A stretch of 58,085 nt of DNA from DATKGX01 sp035510555 (GCA_035510555.1 DATKGX010000027.1:1-58085), one strand, 5' to 3'. Positions 29,027 through 38,474 are shown, numbered from the stretch's first letter. Translations and numbers: made by a program. Notes: generated by a model not told the origin, from the sequence alone.

Positions 29027-30445
29027 GTGAATATTTCGACAAGTCTTAACATTACTCCTTTTATCATGGTAATTTTTGGCGCCACCGGAGACTTGGCGCA
29101 AAACAAATTGATGCCCTCGCTATTTGCGCTTTTCAAAGAGAAATTATTGCCGGAAGAATTTTTCATAATTGGTTATTCGCGAAGGGAGTTTGCGATTGAA
29201 GATTTCCATAAGTATTTTGCCACCGAAAAAGAAGATGTGAGATGGACTGATTTTACCAAACATCTTTTATATCAATCCGGAAGTTTTGAAGATGCAACAG
29301 CTTATCAAAAATTAGAAAAACAGTTGGAAGAAATTGACAAAAAAATGGGTAGTTCTGCATCAAGATTATTTTATTTAGCAACACCACCGGATCATTACGA
29401 AACTATTTTAGACAATCTCGTCAAAACAAAATTATCAGCAGGAAACAATGTGAAGATTATCATCGAAAAACCTTTTGGAAAAGATTTAGAGACGGCAATA
29501 CATTTAGATAAAAAACTAGCGGAGATTTTTGACGAAAAACAGATTTTCCGCGTTGACCATTATTTAGGAAAAGAAACAGTGCAGAATATGTTAGCGTTTC
29601 GGTTTGCAAACGGAATTTTTGAGCCGGTGTGGAATAAGCAATTTATTGATCATGTGCAAATTACTTTTGCCGAAGAGTCAGGAATTGGCAAGCGCGGCAG
29701 ATTTTTTGACGGCGTGGGAATTTTAAGAGACGTGACGCAAAATCACATGATGCAATTGGTTTCGGCGGTGGCAATGGAAAGCCCCAAAAGTTTTACCAAA
29801 GAAGATTTAAGAGACGCGCGGGCCAAAGTTATCGGCTCAATGAAAATGGCGGAGGGACAGTCAATCGTTAAGGGTCAGTATGAAGGTTATCGAAAAGAAG
29901 AAAACGTCGCGCCTCAGTCACAAACAGAAACCTTTGTTGGGTTAAAGCTTTTTATCGAAACGGAAAGATTTAAGGGTGTGCCGTTTTACATCCGGGCCGG
30001 CAAAAAAATGCCTAAAGAGGTGGTGGAGATATCGGTGGTATTTACGCAAACCTGTCATATTTTATTCAAAGAATTTGGTTGTCCGGAAATCGGTAATGTG
30101 ATCACTTTTCGGATTCAGCCCAATGAGGGAATTAGTTTGCGGTTTATCGCTAAAAAACCGGGGGCAAAATTGGGTCTGGATTCGGTAGATATGAAATTCA
30201 ACTATAAAGAGAGTTTTGGCACCAGCGGCTTGGAGGCATATCAGCGAGTGCTATTGGATATTTTTAGCGGTGACCAAATGCTTTTTAACCGCTCGGATGA
30301 ATTGGAAAGTTCTTGGAAATTAATTACGCAGATTCTTAAAAAATGGGAGAGCGAAAAAAAGGAAATTCAGATTTACAAAGAAGGAACTTGGGGACCAAAA
30401 GAGGCGAATAATTTGATTGAAAAAGACGGGAGAAAATGGCTATGA
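29027..30445 (+). CDS. zwf: glucose-6-phosphate dehydrogenase
   Basis: First enzyme of the oxidative pentose phosphate path, making NADPH. Marks are VIFGATGDLAQNKLMPSLF (nucleotide binding), IIEKPFGKDLETA, RVDHYLGKETVQNM with catalytic His/Lys, and FYIRAGKKMPKE. 472 aa from GTG 29027; ATG 29066 is an alternative. TATAAT at 29014-29019 lies 8 bases before GTG, suggesting a leaderless message. Its stop overlaps the start of the tRNA-binding gene. Confidence 0.97.
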   Translation: MNISTSLNITPFIMVIFGATGDLAQNKLMPSLFALFKEKLLPEEFFIIGYSRREFAIEDFHKYFATEKEDVRWTDFTKHLLYQSGSFEDATAYQKLEKQLEEIDKKMGSSASRLFYLATPPDHYETILDNLVKTKLSAGNNVKIIIEKPFGKDLETAIHLDKKLAEIFDEKQIFRVDHYLGKETVQNMLAFRFANGIFEPVWNKQFIDHVQITFAEESGIGKRGRFFDGVGILRDVTQNHMMQLVSAVAMESPKSFTKEDLRDARAKVIGSMKMAEGQSIVKGQYEGYRKEENVAPQSQTETFVGLKLFIETERFKGVPFYIRAGKKMPKEVVEISVVFTQTCHILFKEFGCPEIGNVITFRIQPNEGISLRFIAKKPGAKLGLDSVDMKFNYKESFGTSGLEAYQRVLLDIFSGDQMLFNRSDELESSWKLITQILKKWESEKKEIQIYKEGTWGPKEANNLIEKDGRKWL

Positions 30446-30795
30446 GCGATCAAATTAGTTTTGAGGAATTCAAAAAGGTAGAAATTCGGATAGGGAAGAT
30501 TATCTCTTGCGAGAAAGTTCAAGACGCCGATAAGCTGTTAAAGTTACAAGTCGATTTCGGCCCTTCGTCAATCTCAGGGCAAGTTCATGAAATTAGACAA
30601 ATAATTTCAGGCATTGCCGAAAGTTTTACGCCGGAAGAAATGGTCGGGAAAAGTTTGCCGTTTGTTGTAAATTTGGAATACCGGAAGTTTAAGGGCGAAG
30701 AAAGTCAGGGAATGTTGATGGCAACCGGGGTTGATGGAAAAGTGGTACTTTTGGAACCTGCCTCAGAAGTCCCCATCGGCGCGGAAGTTGTTTAA
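30436..30795 (+). CDS. tRNA-binding-domain protein (MetRS beta / CsaA type)
   Basis: 119 aa with the OB-fold of the methionyl-tRNA synthetase C-terminal domain: FKKVEIRIGKIISCEKVQDA, KLLKLQVDFG, RQIISGIAESFTPEEMVGK, VNLEYRKFKGEESQGMLMA. It is a stand-alone unit that probably binds structured RNA or assists MetRS. ATG 30442 overlaps the zwf stop as ATGA and may be the true start. Confidence 0.88.
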   Translation: MAMSDQISFEEFKKVEIRIGKIISCEKVQDADKLLKLQVDFGPSSISGQVHEIRQIISGIAESFTPEEMVGKSLPFVVNLEYRKFKGEESQGMLMATGVDGKVVLLEPASEVPIGAEVV

Positions 30796-30796
30796 T

Positions 30797-31816
30797 ATGA
30801 AAGTCGGAATAATAGGCTTAGGTAAGATGGGTTCGCGCATCGCCGTTAAATTGCATGATGAAAAGCATCAGGTTTTTGTGTGGAACAGGTCGTGGGAGGT
30901 AACGGAAAAGTTTGTTAACGCGCTGAGGTCGCATTCTGATCTCGATGAGTCTTCGAACGCAAGCGTCCCTGCGAAACTCGGGATACGGTCGCAAGCGACT
31001 CTAGCGAAGACATCATCTCGACAAAATACTCCCCGCGCTTTTGAAACGATAGAGGATTTAATAAAGAAATTGAAAAGTCCCCGAGTAGTGTGGTTAATGC
31101 TGCCGGCGGGGGAGCCAACGCAAAATGTAATCGATGAACTGTCAAAGTATTTACAAAGAGGCGATATCGTAATTGATGGCGGAAACGCGCATTTCAAAGA
31201 TACAGAAAAAAGATACAAAAAATTCAAAAAATTGGGAATTGAATTTTTGGGAATTGGGGTCAGCGGGGGAATAGTGGCGGCCAAAAACGGTTACCCTTTG
31301 ATGGTCGGCGGTTCCAAAAAAGCCTACAAATACATAAAACCAATTTTGGATTCACTCAGTAAACCCGCTGGCGGACATGCTTATTTTGGCGAGGGCGGAA
31401 CGGGGCATTTTGTCAAAATGGTACATAACGGAATTGAGTACGGCATAATGCAGAGTTTGGGTGAAGGCTTTGCGGTGCTGGAAAAATCAAAATATAAGTT
31501 CAATTTATTGGATGTTGCCAAAATTTGGCAAAAAGGAACTTTGGTTTCCGGTTTTATGCTTGACAGGGCGGTCGACGCTTTGGCTCAAAACCCGAATCTT
31601 AAAAATATGGCAGGTCCGGTGAGCGAATCGGGCGAAGCCCGTTGGACAATCGAGGAAGCCAAAGAAGAAAATGTTCCGGTCGAAATTATTCAACGCTCGC
31701 TTAATTACAGAATCCGTTCGCAAAAAGACAAAAAGCTACAAAAAACTTTCACCGCCAAAATGTTAAACGGCTTAAGAAATGCTTTCGGCGGCCACGAAAT
31801 TAAGAAATTAGCCTAA
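30797..31816 (+). CDS. gnd: 6-phosphogluconate dehydrogenase with in-frame palindromic insertion
   Basis: Oxidatively decarboxylates 6-phosphogluconate to ribulose-5-phosphate. The frame opens at 30731, but the true start is ATG 30797 (MKVGIIGLGKMG), right after the tRNA-binding gene. Marks are RVVWLMLPAGEP, FLGIGVSGGIVAAKNGYPLM and GHFVKMVHNGIEYGIMQS. Between the first strands and the SIEDL-type helix there are about 35 extra residues (about 37-75, Ser-rich), coded by a palindrome-rich block, 30942-31021. 339 aa, the short Gnd type. Confidence 0.93.
   Translation: MKVGIIGLGKMGSRIAVKLHDEKHQVFVWNRSWEVTEKFVNALRSHSDLDESSNASVPAKLGIRSQATLAKTSSRQNTPRAFETIEDLIKKLKSPRVVWLMLPAGEPTQNVIDELSKYLQRGDIVIDGGNAHFKDTEKRYKKFKKLGIEFLGIGVSGGIVAAKNGYPLMVGGSKKAYKYIKPILDSLSKPAGGHAYFGEGGTGHFVKMVHNGIEYGIMQSLGEGFAVLEKSKYKFNLLDVAKIWQKGTLVSGFMLDRAVDALAQNPNLKNMAGPVSESGEARWTIEEAKEENVPVEIIQRSLNYRIRSQKDKKLQKTFTAKMLNGLRNAFGGHEIKKLA
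30942..31021. repeat. palindrome-rich insertion inside gnd
   Basis: TCGATGAGTCTTCG (30942-30955) pairs with CGAAGACATCATCTCGA (31005-31021). Inside are two tight hairpins with AA loops: ACGC-AA-GCGT (30957-30966) and GTCGC-AA-GCGAC (30988-30999). The block is GC-rich, in frame, and absent from the usual Gnd reading. Confidence 0.7.
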
Positions 31817-32140
31817 AATAAGTACTCTCTCCGCGTCAAAAAGTTCGTAAGATGTATGATTCAAAAATCTTTTTTTCATTCGAGCACCAGCAGTCTGCAC
31901 ATCTAGTATATTATCGGGAAGTATGAATTTCCTGCCGCCTTCAAAAGGATGAATTTCAATAAGTGGGGGACATGCTCGTTGCATTCTTCTGCAAGGGATG
32001 GTTCTCCACTGTTCCTGAGAAAATGTGCCGTAATCAATCCAAGTTTCTGGCTTACCGTATCGAGATTTTTCCATCGGCACACAGATAATTCCAGATAATA
32101 CCAAAAATCCTTTTTCCCTCACAAGCGTAAGAGTATACAC
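31808..32140 (-). CDS. uncharacterised 110-aa protein
   Basis: Convergent with gnd (9-base overlap), divergent from proS. No family recognised. It has a hydrophobic N-terminal strand (GFLVLSGIICV), then an acidic and Cys-containing middle (RTIPCRRMQRACPPLIEIHP). A small enzyme-like fold is possible, but this is a guess. Confidence 0.55.
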   Translation of the reverse strand: MYTLTLVREKGFLVLSGIICVPMEKSRYGKPETWIDYGTFSQEQWRTIPCRRMQRACPPLIEIHPFEGGRKFILPDNILDVQTAGARMKKRFLNHTSYELFDAERVLILG

Positions 32141-32173
32141 GAACTTTTTAAAAAATGCTATACTTTAGGGGAA

Positions 32174-33409
32174 ATGAGATATTCGAAATTATTTGGTAAA
32201 ACTGTCCGTGATTTTCCGAAGGAAGAAGTTTCAGTCAACGCGAAATTATTAATTAAGGCCGGGTTCATCGATAAGTTGATGGCCGGTTCTTTTACGCTTT
32301 TGCCGTTGGGGTTTCGCGTTAAAGAAAAAATTGAGGAAATTATACGGGAAGAAATGGATAAAACCGGCGCCAACGAAATGTTAATGCCGCTTCTACACCC
32401 CAAAGAAATCTGGAATGAGACTGGCCGCTGGGACAGCGCAAAAGAGGTAATGTACCAATTCAAAAAAGACAATAAAGAATATGCTTTATCATTCACTCAC
32501 GAAGAAATTGTTTTGGATGTCGTACGTAAGAAAATTTCCGGCTACAAAGATTTGCCGGTAAAGGTTTATCATTTCTCGACTAAATTTAGGGATGAGCCTC
32601 GGGCGAAATCGGGTATTTTAAGAGGCCGCGAATTTTTAATGAAAGATTTGTACAGCGCTCATTTAACGGCGGAGGATTTAGATAAATATTATTGGGAAGT
32701 GGCGGATGCCTATCTTAAAATTTTCAAGCGCTTTGGACTTAATGCAAAAGTGGTCGAAGCGGCCGGAGGAGTTTTTACCGATAACCATACCCATGAATTC
32801 CAGGTCTTCTGTGCTCAGGGCGAGGACACAATTTATTATTGTTCAAAATGCGATTTTGCGGAAAATAAGGAAATCGCTACGGTTCACAGTGGTGATGAAT
32901 GTCCAAAATGTAAAGGAATAATTAAGGAGACAAAAGCAATTGAAGTCGGCAATATTTTTAAATTCGGCACAGTTTATTCGCAAAAAATGGGAGTTTATGC
33001 CACCGATAAAGACGGTAGCAGGAGACTCTTGCATTTTGCCAGCTACGGAATTGGCATCACCCGCATGATTGGAACGTTGGTAGAATTATTTCACGATGAT
33101 AAAGGCATCATCTGGCCAAAATCTGTCGCGCCATATCAAGCGCACTTGATTTCGATTCAGGCAAACGAAAAAGCGGATAAGTTTTATGAAAAACTCCAGA
33201 AAGAAAAAATAGAAGTTTTGTATGACGACAGAGAAATACCGGCCGGGCAGAAATTTGCCGACGCAGACTTAATCGGAATTCCGGTGCGACTTGTCATCAG
33301 CGCAAAAACTCAAAATCAGATAGAATGGAAAGAGAGAACAAGTGATAAAACAGAATTGATTTCAGTCGAAGAAGCTATAAACAGGTTTAAAAAAGACCAA
33401 GTAGTTTAG
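32174..33409 (+). CDS. proS: prolyl-tRNA synthetase (compact)
   Basis: Class II synthetase charging tRNA-Pro. Motif 2 is clear (FRDEPRAKSGILRGREFLMK), motif 3 is GSRRLLHFASYGIGITRMIG, and the anticodon-binding domain is C-terminal (about 300-411). A Cys4 zinc-type knuckle (YYCSKCDFAENKE...ECPKCKG) is inserted near residues 222-255. At 411 aa the long editing insert of standard bacterial ProRS is absent. An AGGGGAA SD directly precedes ATG 32174, with TATACT upstream. Confidence 0.96.
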   Translation: MRYSKLFGKTVRDFPKEEVSVNAKLLIKAGFIDKLMAGSFTLLPLGFRVKEKIEEIIREEMDKTGANEMLMPLLHPKEIWNETGRWDSAKEVMYQFKKDNKEYALSFTHEEIVLDVVRKKISGYKDLPVKVYHFSTKFRDEPRAKSGILRGREFLMKDLYSAHLTAEDLDKYYWEVADAYLKIFKRFGLNAKVVEAAGGVFTDNHTHEFQVFCAQGEDTIYYCSKCDFAENKEIATVHSGDECPKCKGIIKETKAIEVGNIFKFGTVYSQKMGVYATDKDGSRRLLHFASYGIGITRMIGTLVELFHDDKGIIWPKSVAPYQAHLISIQANEKADKFYEKLQKEKIEVLYDDREIPAGQKFADADLIGIPVRLVISAKTQNQIEWKERTSDKTELISVEEAINRFKKDQVV

Positions 33410-33767
33410 CCCAAATTACCGCATAAGCCGCGAAAAAAACCACTACGCCCACGATAATAATTGGCAGCAATCTATTCGCGCCCTTTCCTACCGCTGTTTT
33501 GTTCTTTGAAGGTGGATTAACGGTTGCCGTTTCAGTCGATTTGTTTGAGCTATCTGCCCGAAAAACCTGCGAGACGGTAGAATTTTCATCTGAAAGAGAA
33601 GGCGCTGGCGTTTCAGGTTGGGGTTGAAGTTCGGGTTGGGAGATTGGTTGGGTTTCCATGGTTGGAGCCGGTGGTGTAACAGTGTTTCCTTCAAAGGACG
33701 TTCCCATTACTCGCTCATAAGTTTCTTTTAGCTTCGGGTCTAAGTCATTAACGGTCTTTGGATTCAT
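33387..33767 (-). CDS. uncharacterised tail-anchored protein
   Basis: 126 aa. A short helix, then a long Pro/Gln/Ser/Thr-rich region (about 30-95), then one C-terminal membrane segment (LLPIIIVGVVVFFAAYAVIW) and a short tail. This topology (cytoplasmic or external disordered part, C-terminal anchor) is common here. It overlaps the proS stop by 23 bases, convergent. A TTGACA/TATAAT pair with a long 19-base spacer lies upstream. Confidence 0.65.
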   Translation of the reverse strand: MNPKTVNDLDPKLKETYERVMGTSFEGNTVTPPAPTMETQPISQPELQPQPETPAPSLSDENSTVSQVFRADSSNKSTETATVNPPSKNKTAVGKGANRLLPIIIVGVVVFFAAYAVIWAKLLGLF

Positions 33768-33871
33768 AGGCAGTAACTTATTATAGCTTCCTACTTCGTA
33801 TTCTTGTCAAGCCGCTTTTCTAAATTTCGGTTTAGGCTGTAACTTCTTTGATTTATTAGTATAATGTAAGT

Positions 33872-34606
33872 ATGCAGATTGTAATTGATGGATTATTAAC
33901 GAATTATCAAGTTCTTGGAGAGGCTAAGGAAGTGCTTTTAATTTTACCTGGATGGAGGAGGTCAATAACTGAATGGACGCCAATTGCTCAAAATCTAGCC
34001 GCTAAGTATAAAGTAGTGCTTTTGGATCTGCCGGGATTTGATTTAACCGCTTTGCCGAAAAGCATATTTGGAGTATGTGAATATGCGAGTTTTGTGAAAA
34101 AGTTTTTAGAAAAATTAAGAATAAATAAATGTGTTATTTTAGGGCATTCTTTTGGGGGGAGAGTAGCAATTGTGTTGGCTTCAGAAGGACAAATTGTTAC
34201 TAAGTTGGTTTTGGTTGACAGCGCCGGAATTGAGAAGAAAAGTTTATATGTCAAATTAGCGAATGCCCTAAAAATAATTGCTTTCCCAATTATTTCGGCA
34301 CTGCCTAATTCAATTAAAAACAAAATCAGTAATTCAGTCGGTTCTACAGACTACAAAACTTCCGGGGAAATGCGCAAAATTTTTGTCAAAATAGTTAATC
34401 AAGATTTAAGAAAATTATTGCCAAGAATAAAAATTCCCACTTTTATTATTTGGGGAGACAAAGACGATGTATTGTCGGTTTCGCAAACCAAAATTTTTAA
34501 ACAAGAAATAAAAGGTGCAAAAGTCAGAATAGTTTGGGGAGCAGGGCATGATCCTCATTTGCAGAGAATGGAACAGTTTTTAACAATTCTTAAAGAAATT
34601 TTATGA
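33872..34606 (+). CDS. alpha/beta-hydrolase fold protein
   Basis: 244 aa. The nucleophile Ser93 lies in GHSFGGRVAIV, the acid is likely Asp in IWGDKDDV, and the His is in WGAGHDPHLQ, so the catalytic triad is complete. Substrate unknown. TATAAT 33860-33865 lies 6 bases before ATG 33872, giving a leaderless message. The next gene overlaps by 4 bases (ATGA), so it is coupled to the MurF-like ligase; a cell-wall-linked role is possible. Confidence 0.85.
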   Translation: MQIVIDGLLTNYQVLGEAKEVLLILPGWRRSITEWTPIAQNLAAKYKVVLLDLPGFDLTALPKSIFGVCEYASFVKKFLEKLRINKCVILGHSFGGRVAIVLASEGQIVTKLVLVDSAGIEKKSLYVKLANALKIIAFPIISALPNSIKNKISNSVGSTDYKTSGEMRKIFVKIVNQDLRKLLPRIKIPTFIIWGDKDDVLSVSQTKIFKQEIKGAKVRIVWGAGHDPHLQRMEQFLTILKEIL

Positions 34607-35991
34607 TCGCAAAACTTTTTCCTTACAAATTACAATTGCAAATTCTGCAACAAGGGGAATACAGAATAATTAATTTTCTGAGATGGGATTTTAATAATTT
34701 TTTCAAGAGAAAGCTTGAGGATAAAAAGCAGCTGTTTTTTTCGCCTAAGGCAAAAATGATCTTGGTTTTGTCTTTGGGACTGGCTTTTCTAACGATTCTA
34801 GTTTTGAGCTTACGTTTTGGACTGCTGGGTTTGATCTTGGGACTAGTGCTTTCTTCGCAAGCTTATATCTTTCTGGCAGTTGCAGATATTATTTTAAAAC
34901 CTTTTGAAAGCGGCTTGAGATTCTGGCTCAAAAGAAAAGCAATGCAAAAACTGGCTACGCTCAACAATTTGACAGTGATTGGAATTACTGGCTCATACGG
35001 AAAAACCAGTGTTAAGGAATTTTTATATACAATCTTAAAAACAGAATATCAAACACTTAAGACTCCGGAAAGCTATAACACAGTTTTGGGAATTGCAAAA
35101 GTTATTGACTTAGAACTTGACGAAACTTATCAATATTTTATTTGCGAAATGGCCGCATACAAGAGGGGAGAAATAAAAGAATTGGCGGATATGCTTAAGC
35201 CCAAATTCGGAATTTTGACGGGAATCAACGAGCAGCATTTGGAAATGTTTGGTTCAATCGAAAATACCATTTTGGCTAAATTTGAGTTGGTTGAGGCAAT
35301 TCCTGAAGATGGTTTTGCAGTTATCAATGGTGATAATGAATTAGTCAGAAATAATTATAAAAAGTATGCAAAGAATTTTGTAATTTATGGATTGGGAGAT
35401 TTTAGTTTTTCTGCTAAAAATATCAAGATTATCGAAGATGGAACTACCTTCGAGTTAATTTTAGATGATAAAAATTATCCTTGTAAAACAAAACTAATTG
35501 GTAAATCACAAATCGAAAATATCGTAGCTGCTGCGACGATGGCTTTTAAATTGGGAATGAAGCCGGAAAAAATTCTCGAAGCCATAGGAAATTTATCGGC
35601 TGTCTCGCATCGGTTAGAATTTCGACAAAGAGAAAACATGCTGATAATTGATGATGCTTATAACAGCAATGTCACCGGATTTAAAGAGGCTTTACATCTT
35701 TTGGAAAACTTTAAAGACAGGCCAAAAATAATTGTGACACCGGGGATTGTTGATTTGGGAGGAAAAACATTAGAAATTCATAAAAGCTTGGGGAGACTTG
35801 CAGAAAAAATCTGCGATACAGTAATTTTGGTTGGCAAAAGCGATCGTACAAACGGATTAGCGCAGGGAGTTACTAATCAAAAAAAGATTCAGTGGATAGA
35901 GTCAATTAAAGATCTATCAGTTATTCTGAAAAAACTCGATTTAGAAAACCCCGTGGTGCTTTTGGAAAATGATTTACCAGACAGCTACTAG
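34603..35991 (+). CDS. MurF-type ligase with N-terminal membrane segments
   Basis: 462 aa. About 130 N-terminal residues with two hydrophobic segments (MILVLSLGLAFLTILVLSLR, LGLILGLVLSSQAYIFLAVA) come before a Mur-ligase core. The core has the ATP loop GITGSYGKTSVKE, FICEMAAYKRGEI, GILTGINEQHLEMFGS, and the C-terminal DDAYNSNVTGFKEAL with VTPGIVDLGGKT. Closest to MurF, which adds D-Ala-D-Ala to the muropeptide; ddl is convergent next door. The membrane anchor is unusual for MurF. It could instead ligate a different surface polymer. Confidence 0.85.
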   Translation: MIAKLFPYKLQLQILQQGEYRIINFLRWDFNNFFKRKLEDKKQLFFSPKAKMILVLSLGLAFLTILVLSLRFGLLGLILGLVLSSQAYIFLAVADIILKPFESGLRFWLKRKAMQKLATLNNLTVIGITGSYGKTSVKEFLYTILKTEYQTLKTPESYNTVLGIAKVIDLELDETYQYFICEMAAYKRGEIKELADMLKPKFGILTGINEQHLEMFGSIENTILAKFELVEAIPEDGFAVINGDNELVRNNYKKYAKNFVIYGLGDFSFSAKNIKIIEDGTTFELILDDKNYPCKTKLIGKSQIENIVAAATMAFKLGMKPEKILEAIGNLSAVSHRLEFRQRENMLIIDDAYNSNVTGFKEALHLLENFKDRPKIIVTPGIVDLGGKTLEIHKSLGRLAEKICDTVILVGKSDRTNGLAQGVTNQKKIQWIESIKDLSVILKKLDLENPVVLLENDLPDSY

Positions 35992-37154
35992 ACCTTCGAT
36001 GCTTTTCCCTGAGGGTTAAAATGCTCAAGAATATTGGTTGGAAAACTGGTAGTATTTTTTTGAGCGTCCACATGTTTTTCCAAAGCTAAGTCAATAAGTC
36101 TTGTTAATAACTCTCTAAATTTTATGCCTTTTGGTTCCCAAAGATAAAACGCCAAACTGCCTGGAATGGTATTAACCTCAAGAATAATAATTTGTTTTTC
36201 GTTAAACATAAAATCAATTCTTGCCAAACCACTGCAATCAAGCGCCTGATAAGCAGTTCTGGCTAATTCTTGTATTTTCTCTTCAATTTCTCTTGGAAGA
36301 TCAGCTGGCACTTTCCTTTTGGCCGAAGCCATACCTTTAGATTTACTATTTTCAGATTTATATTTATCGTCATAGCTTAACAGGTCTTTTGATGGGAAAA
36401 CTTCCTCGCAAACAGAAGTTTCTAAGATATCTCCGCTATTCCCCATGACAGAAATATTTATTTCCCGTCCCGTAAAAGCTTCTTCGGCAATAACTTTTCT
36501 ATCAAAAACAAGCGCAACTTCAATCGCATTCCTTAATTCCTCATCCGTTTTTACTTTAGAAACGCCGATGCTTGATCCGGCGTTAGCAGGTTTAATAAAT
36601 AGTGGTAGAGTAAGTTTTTGTTTAATCTCTTTTAGTATTTTCGTTTGATCTTTTTCCCAAGCTTTTCTATAAAACCAATAGTATTTTGTAATTGATAATC
36701 CATTTTGTTCAAAAAGTTGTTTGGTAACGACTTTATCCATGCCGGTGGCGGAGGCTAATACCTTAGAGCCAACGTAGGGAATGCTCATCAACTCAAAAAG
36801 TCCTTGAAATGCACCGCTTTCGCCAGTTCCACCGTGAAAGCAAGGGAAAATAACATCAACGTTGATGACTCCCCCTTTAAGAAGGCCCCCAGTTGTTTGA
36901 AAACCTTTGCGTTGCATGTTTAAATAGGGTTGTATTCGTTGTGAGTTATCAGGAATTGCGAGAAGATTTTTATAAGTTTCAATCTGCAAAAGCTTATCGC
37001 CCGTAAAGCATTCGCCATTTTTTGCAACATAGATAGGAATGCCTATAAATTTATCTTTGTCTAGATTCTTCAAGGCTTGTAGGCCGGTGATTACAGACAC
37101 TTCGTGCTCGGGGGAGATGCCGCCAAAGATAACTGCCACTTTTTTCTTATCCAT
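35988..37154 (-). CDS. ddl: D-alanine--D-alanine ligase
   Basis: ATP-grasp enzyme making D-Ala-D-Ala for the cell wall. Marks are FGGISPEHEVSVITG, FIKPANAGSSIGVSKVKTDE, REINISVMGNSG and EVNTIPGSLAFYLWEPKG (metal site). 388 aa, slightly long. It converges on the MurF-like gene with a 4-base overlap, placing two muropeptide-type ligases together. A D-Ala-D-lactate-type specificity cannot be excluded by eye. Confidence 0.93.
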   Translation of the reverse strand: MDKKKVAVIFGGISPEHEVSVITGLQALKNLDKDKFIGIPIYVAKNGECFTGDKLLQIETYKNLLAIPDNSQRIQPYLNMQRKGFQTTGGLLKGGVINVDVIFPCFHGGTGESGAFQGLFELMSIPYVGSKVLASATGMDKVVTKQLFEQNGLSITKYYWFYRKAWEKDQTKILKEIKQKLTLPLFIKPANAGSSIGVSKVKTDEELRNAIEVALVFDRKVIAEEAFTGREINISVMGNSGDILETSVCEEVFPSKDLLSYDDKYKSENSKSKGMASAKRKVPADLPREIEEKIQELARTAYQALDCSGLARIDFMFNEKQIIILEVNTIPGSLAFYLWEPKGIKFRELLTRLIDLALEKHVDAQKNTTSFPTNILEHFNPQGKASKV

Positions 37155-37249
37155 AGATTGATTATAGCAAAATTATGGGGGCGCAGTTCAAATTTAGCTG
37201 CGGTACTTTTTTTTAGACCTCAAAAAAGGTATACTTAAGGCAATAAATT

Positions 37250-38152
37250 ATGAGATTTATTGTTGTACATACGTCGCCGGACATGGATGCCATAACCAGC
37301 GCTTGGTTAATCAGGAAGTTTTTGCCGGGCTGGGAAAAGGCTGAGGTTAAATTTGTGCCCGCAGGCGAAAGAGTTGGGGGCGAACCAAAAGGACAAAGTT
37401 TTGATCATGCGGTTGAAAAAATTGGCAAAGATGAATATATCCAAGCTGATACCGGCATGGGACCCTTGGATCATCATCAAACGCAAAGCATGCAAGTTTG
37501 CGCTACCACTTTGACTTATGATTTTGTCAAAAAATACCTACTGGCTTACAATCCGCCAGTTAATCCGGAGAAATTAGAAGCTTTAGAGAGGATGGTAAAG
37601 TATGTTTTGCAAGTTGACCATTTTCAGGAAATCTTTCGCGCAGAGCCCTTAGAGGATTACAATGATTTTTCCGTCGTTAATATTTTAGACGGACTCAAAT
37701 TGGAAAAACCGGATCAAGATGGATATTATGTGCATTTTATTTCAGAGTGCTTGGATGCGCTCTTGCATGATTTTGAAAATAAAATTTGGGCCGAAAGAGA
37801 AATTAAAAAAAGCGGGATAGAATTTAAAACCAAATGGGGCAACGGTTTGGCAATTGAAAGCATTAATGATTCAGTCGTAAAACTAGGGCAATTGATGGGC
37901 TACGTAATTGTTGCCAGAAAAGATCCCAGAAAAGGATATTTAAGGATTAAAACAAAACCAAATCAAAGCGATGATGACAAAGGAGTAGATTTAACTTTAG
38001 TATACGAAAAGTTAAAAAAGATGGATCCAAGCGCGACTTGGTTTTTACATGTGTCCAAAAAAATGCTTTTGAATGGAAGCCCTAAAAATCCTAAGATGAA
38101 GCCAACGAAATTACCTTTGAGTGCTATAATAGAGGTGTTAAAAACCATTTAA
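37250..38152 (+). CDS. DHH-like phosphoesterase-fold protein
   Basis: 300 aa. VVHTSPDMDAITSAWLIRKF and ADTGMGPLDHHQTQ match the first metal motifs of DHH/RecJ-like phosphoesterases, followed by a helical middle. The C-terminal half (YVIVARKDPRKGYLRIKTK) is less clear. Possible roles are nucleotide or oligonucleotide breakdown; unproven. The HIT gene starts one base after its stop. Confidence 0.7.
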   Translation: MRFIVVHTSPDMDAITSAWLIRKFLPGWEKAEVKFVPAGERVGGEPKGQSFDHAVEKIGKDEYIQADTGMGPLDHHQTQSMQVCATTLTYDFVKKYLLAYNPPVNPEKLEALERMVKYVLQVDHFQEIFRAEPLEDYNDFSVVNILDGLKLEKPDQDGYYVHFISECLDALLHDFENKIWAEREIKKSGIEFKTKWGNGLAIESINDSVVKLGQLMGYVIVARKDPRKGYLRIKTKPNQSDDDKGVDLTLVYEKLKKMDPSATWFLHVSKKMLLNGSPKNPKMKPTKLPLSAIIEVLKTI

Positions 38153-38153
38153 G

Positions 38154-38474
38154 ATGGATTGTGTTTTTTGTAAGATAAGAGATAGGATTATCACCAAGGA
38201 ATTTACTTATGAGGATGAGGATATCATGGTTTTTCCGGACATCCATCCGCTTAAGCCAATCCATTTATTGATTGTTCCTAAAATTCATACGGAAGATTAT
38301 TTGGATTTCAATGATCAAGAATTAATAACGAAAATAAAAAAGGTGATTAACAAAATGATTGAAGAGCAAAAATTAGATAATAGAGGCTATCGGGTTTCGA
38401 TTAATGGGGGTGGAGCACAGCTGGTTGGGCATACACACTTTCATTTGATGGGACCAATATCAGTTAATGATTAA
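38154..38474 (+). CDS. HIT-family nucleotide hydrolase/transferase
   Basis: 106 aa. N-terminal CVFCKIRDRIITKEFTYEDE (Cys pair like HINT zinc), PIHLLIVPKIHTEDYLDF, and the histidine triad GHTHFHLMG near residue 95. Acts on small nucleotide conjugates (AMP-lysine type) in HINT proteins. One-base spacing from the DHH-like gene, so same operon. Confidence 0.93.
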   Translation: MDCVFCKIRDRIITKEFTYEDEDIMVFPDIHPLKPIHLLIVPKIHTEDYLDFNDQELITKIKKVINKMIEEQKLDNRGYRVSINGGGAQLVGHTHFHLMGPISVND

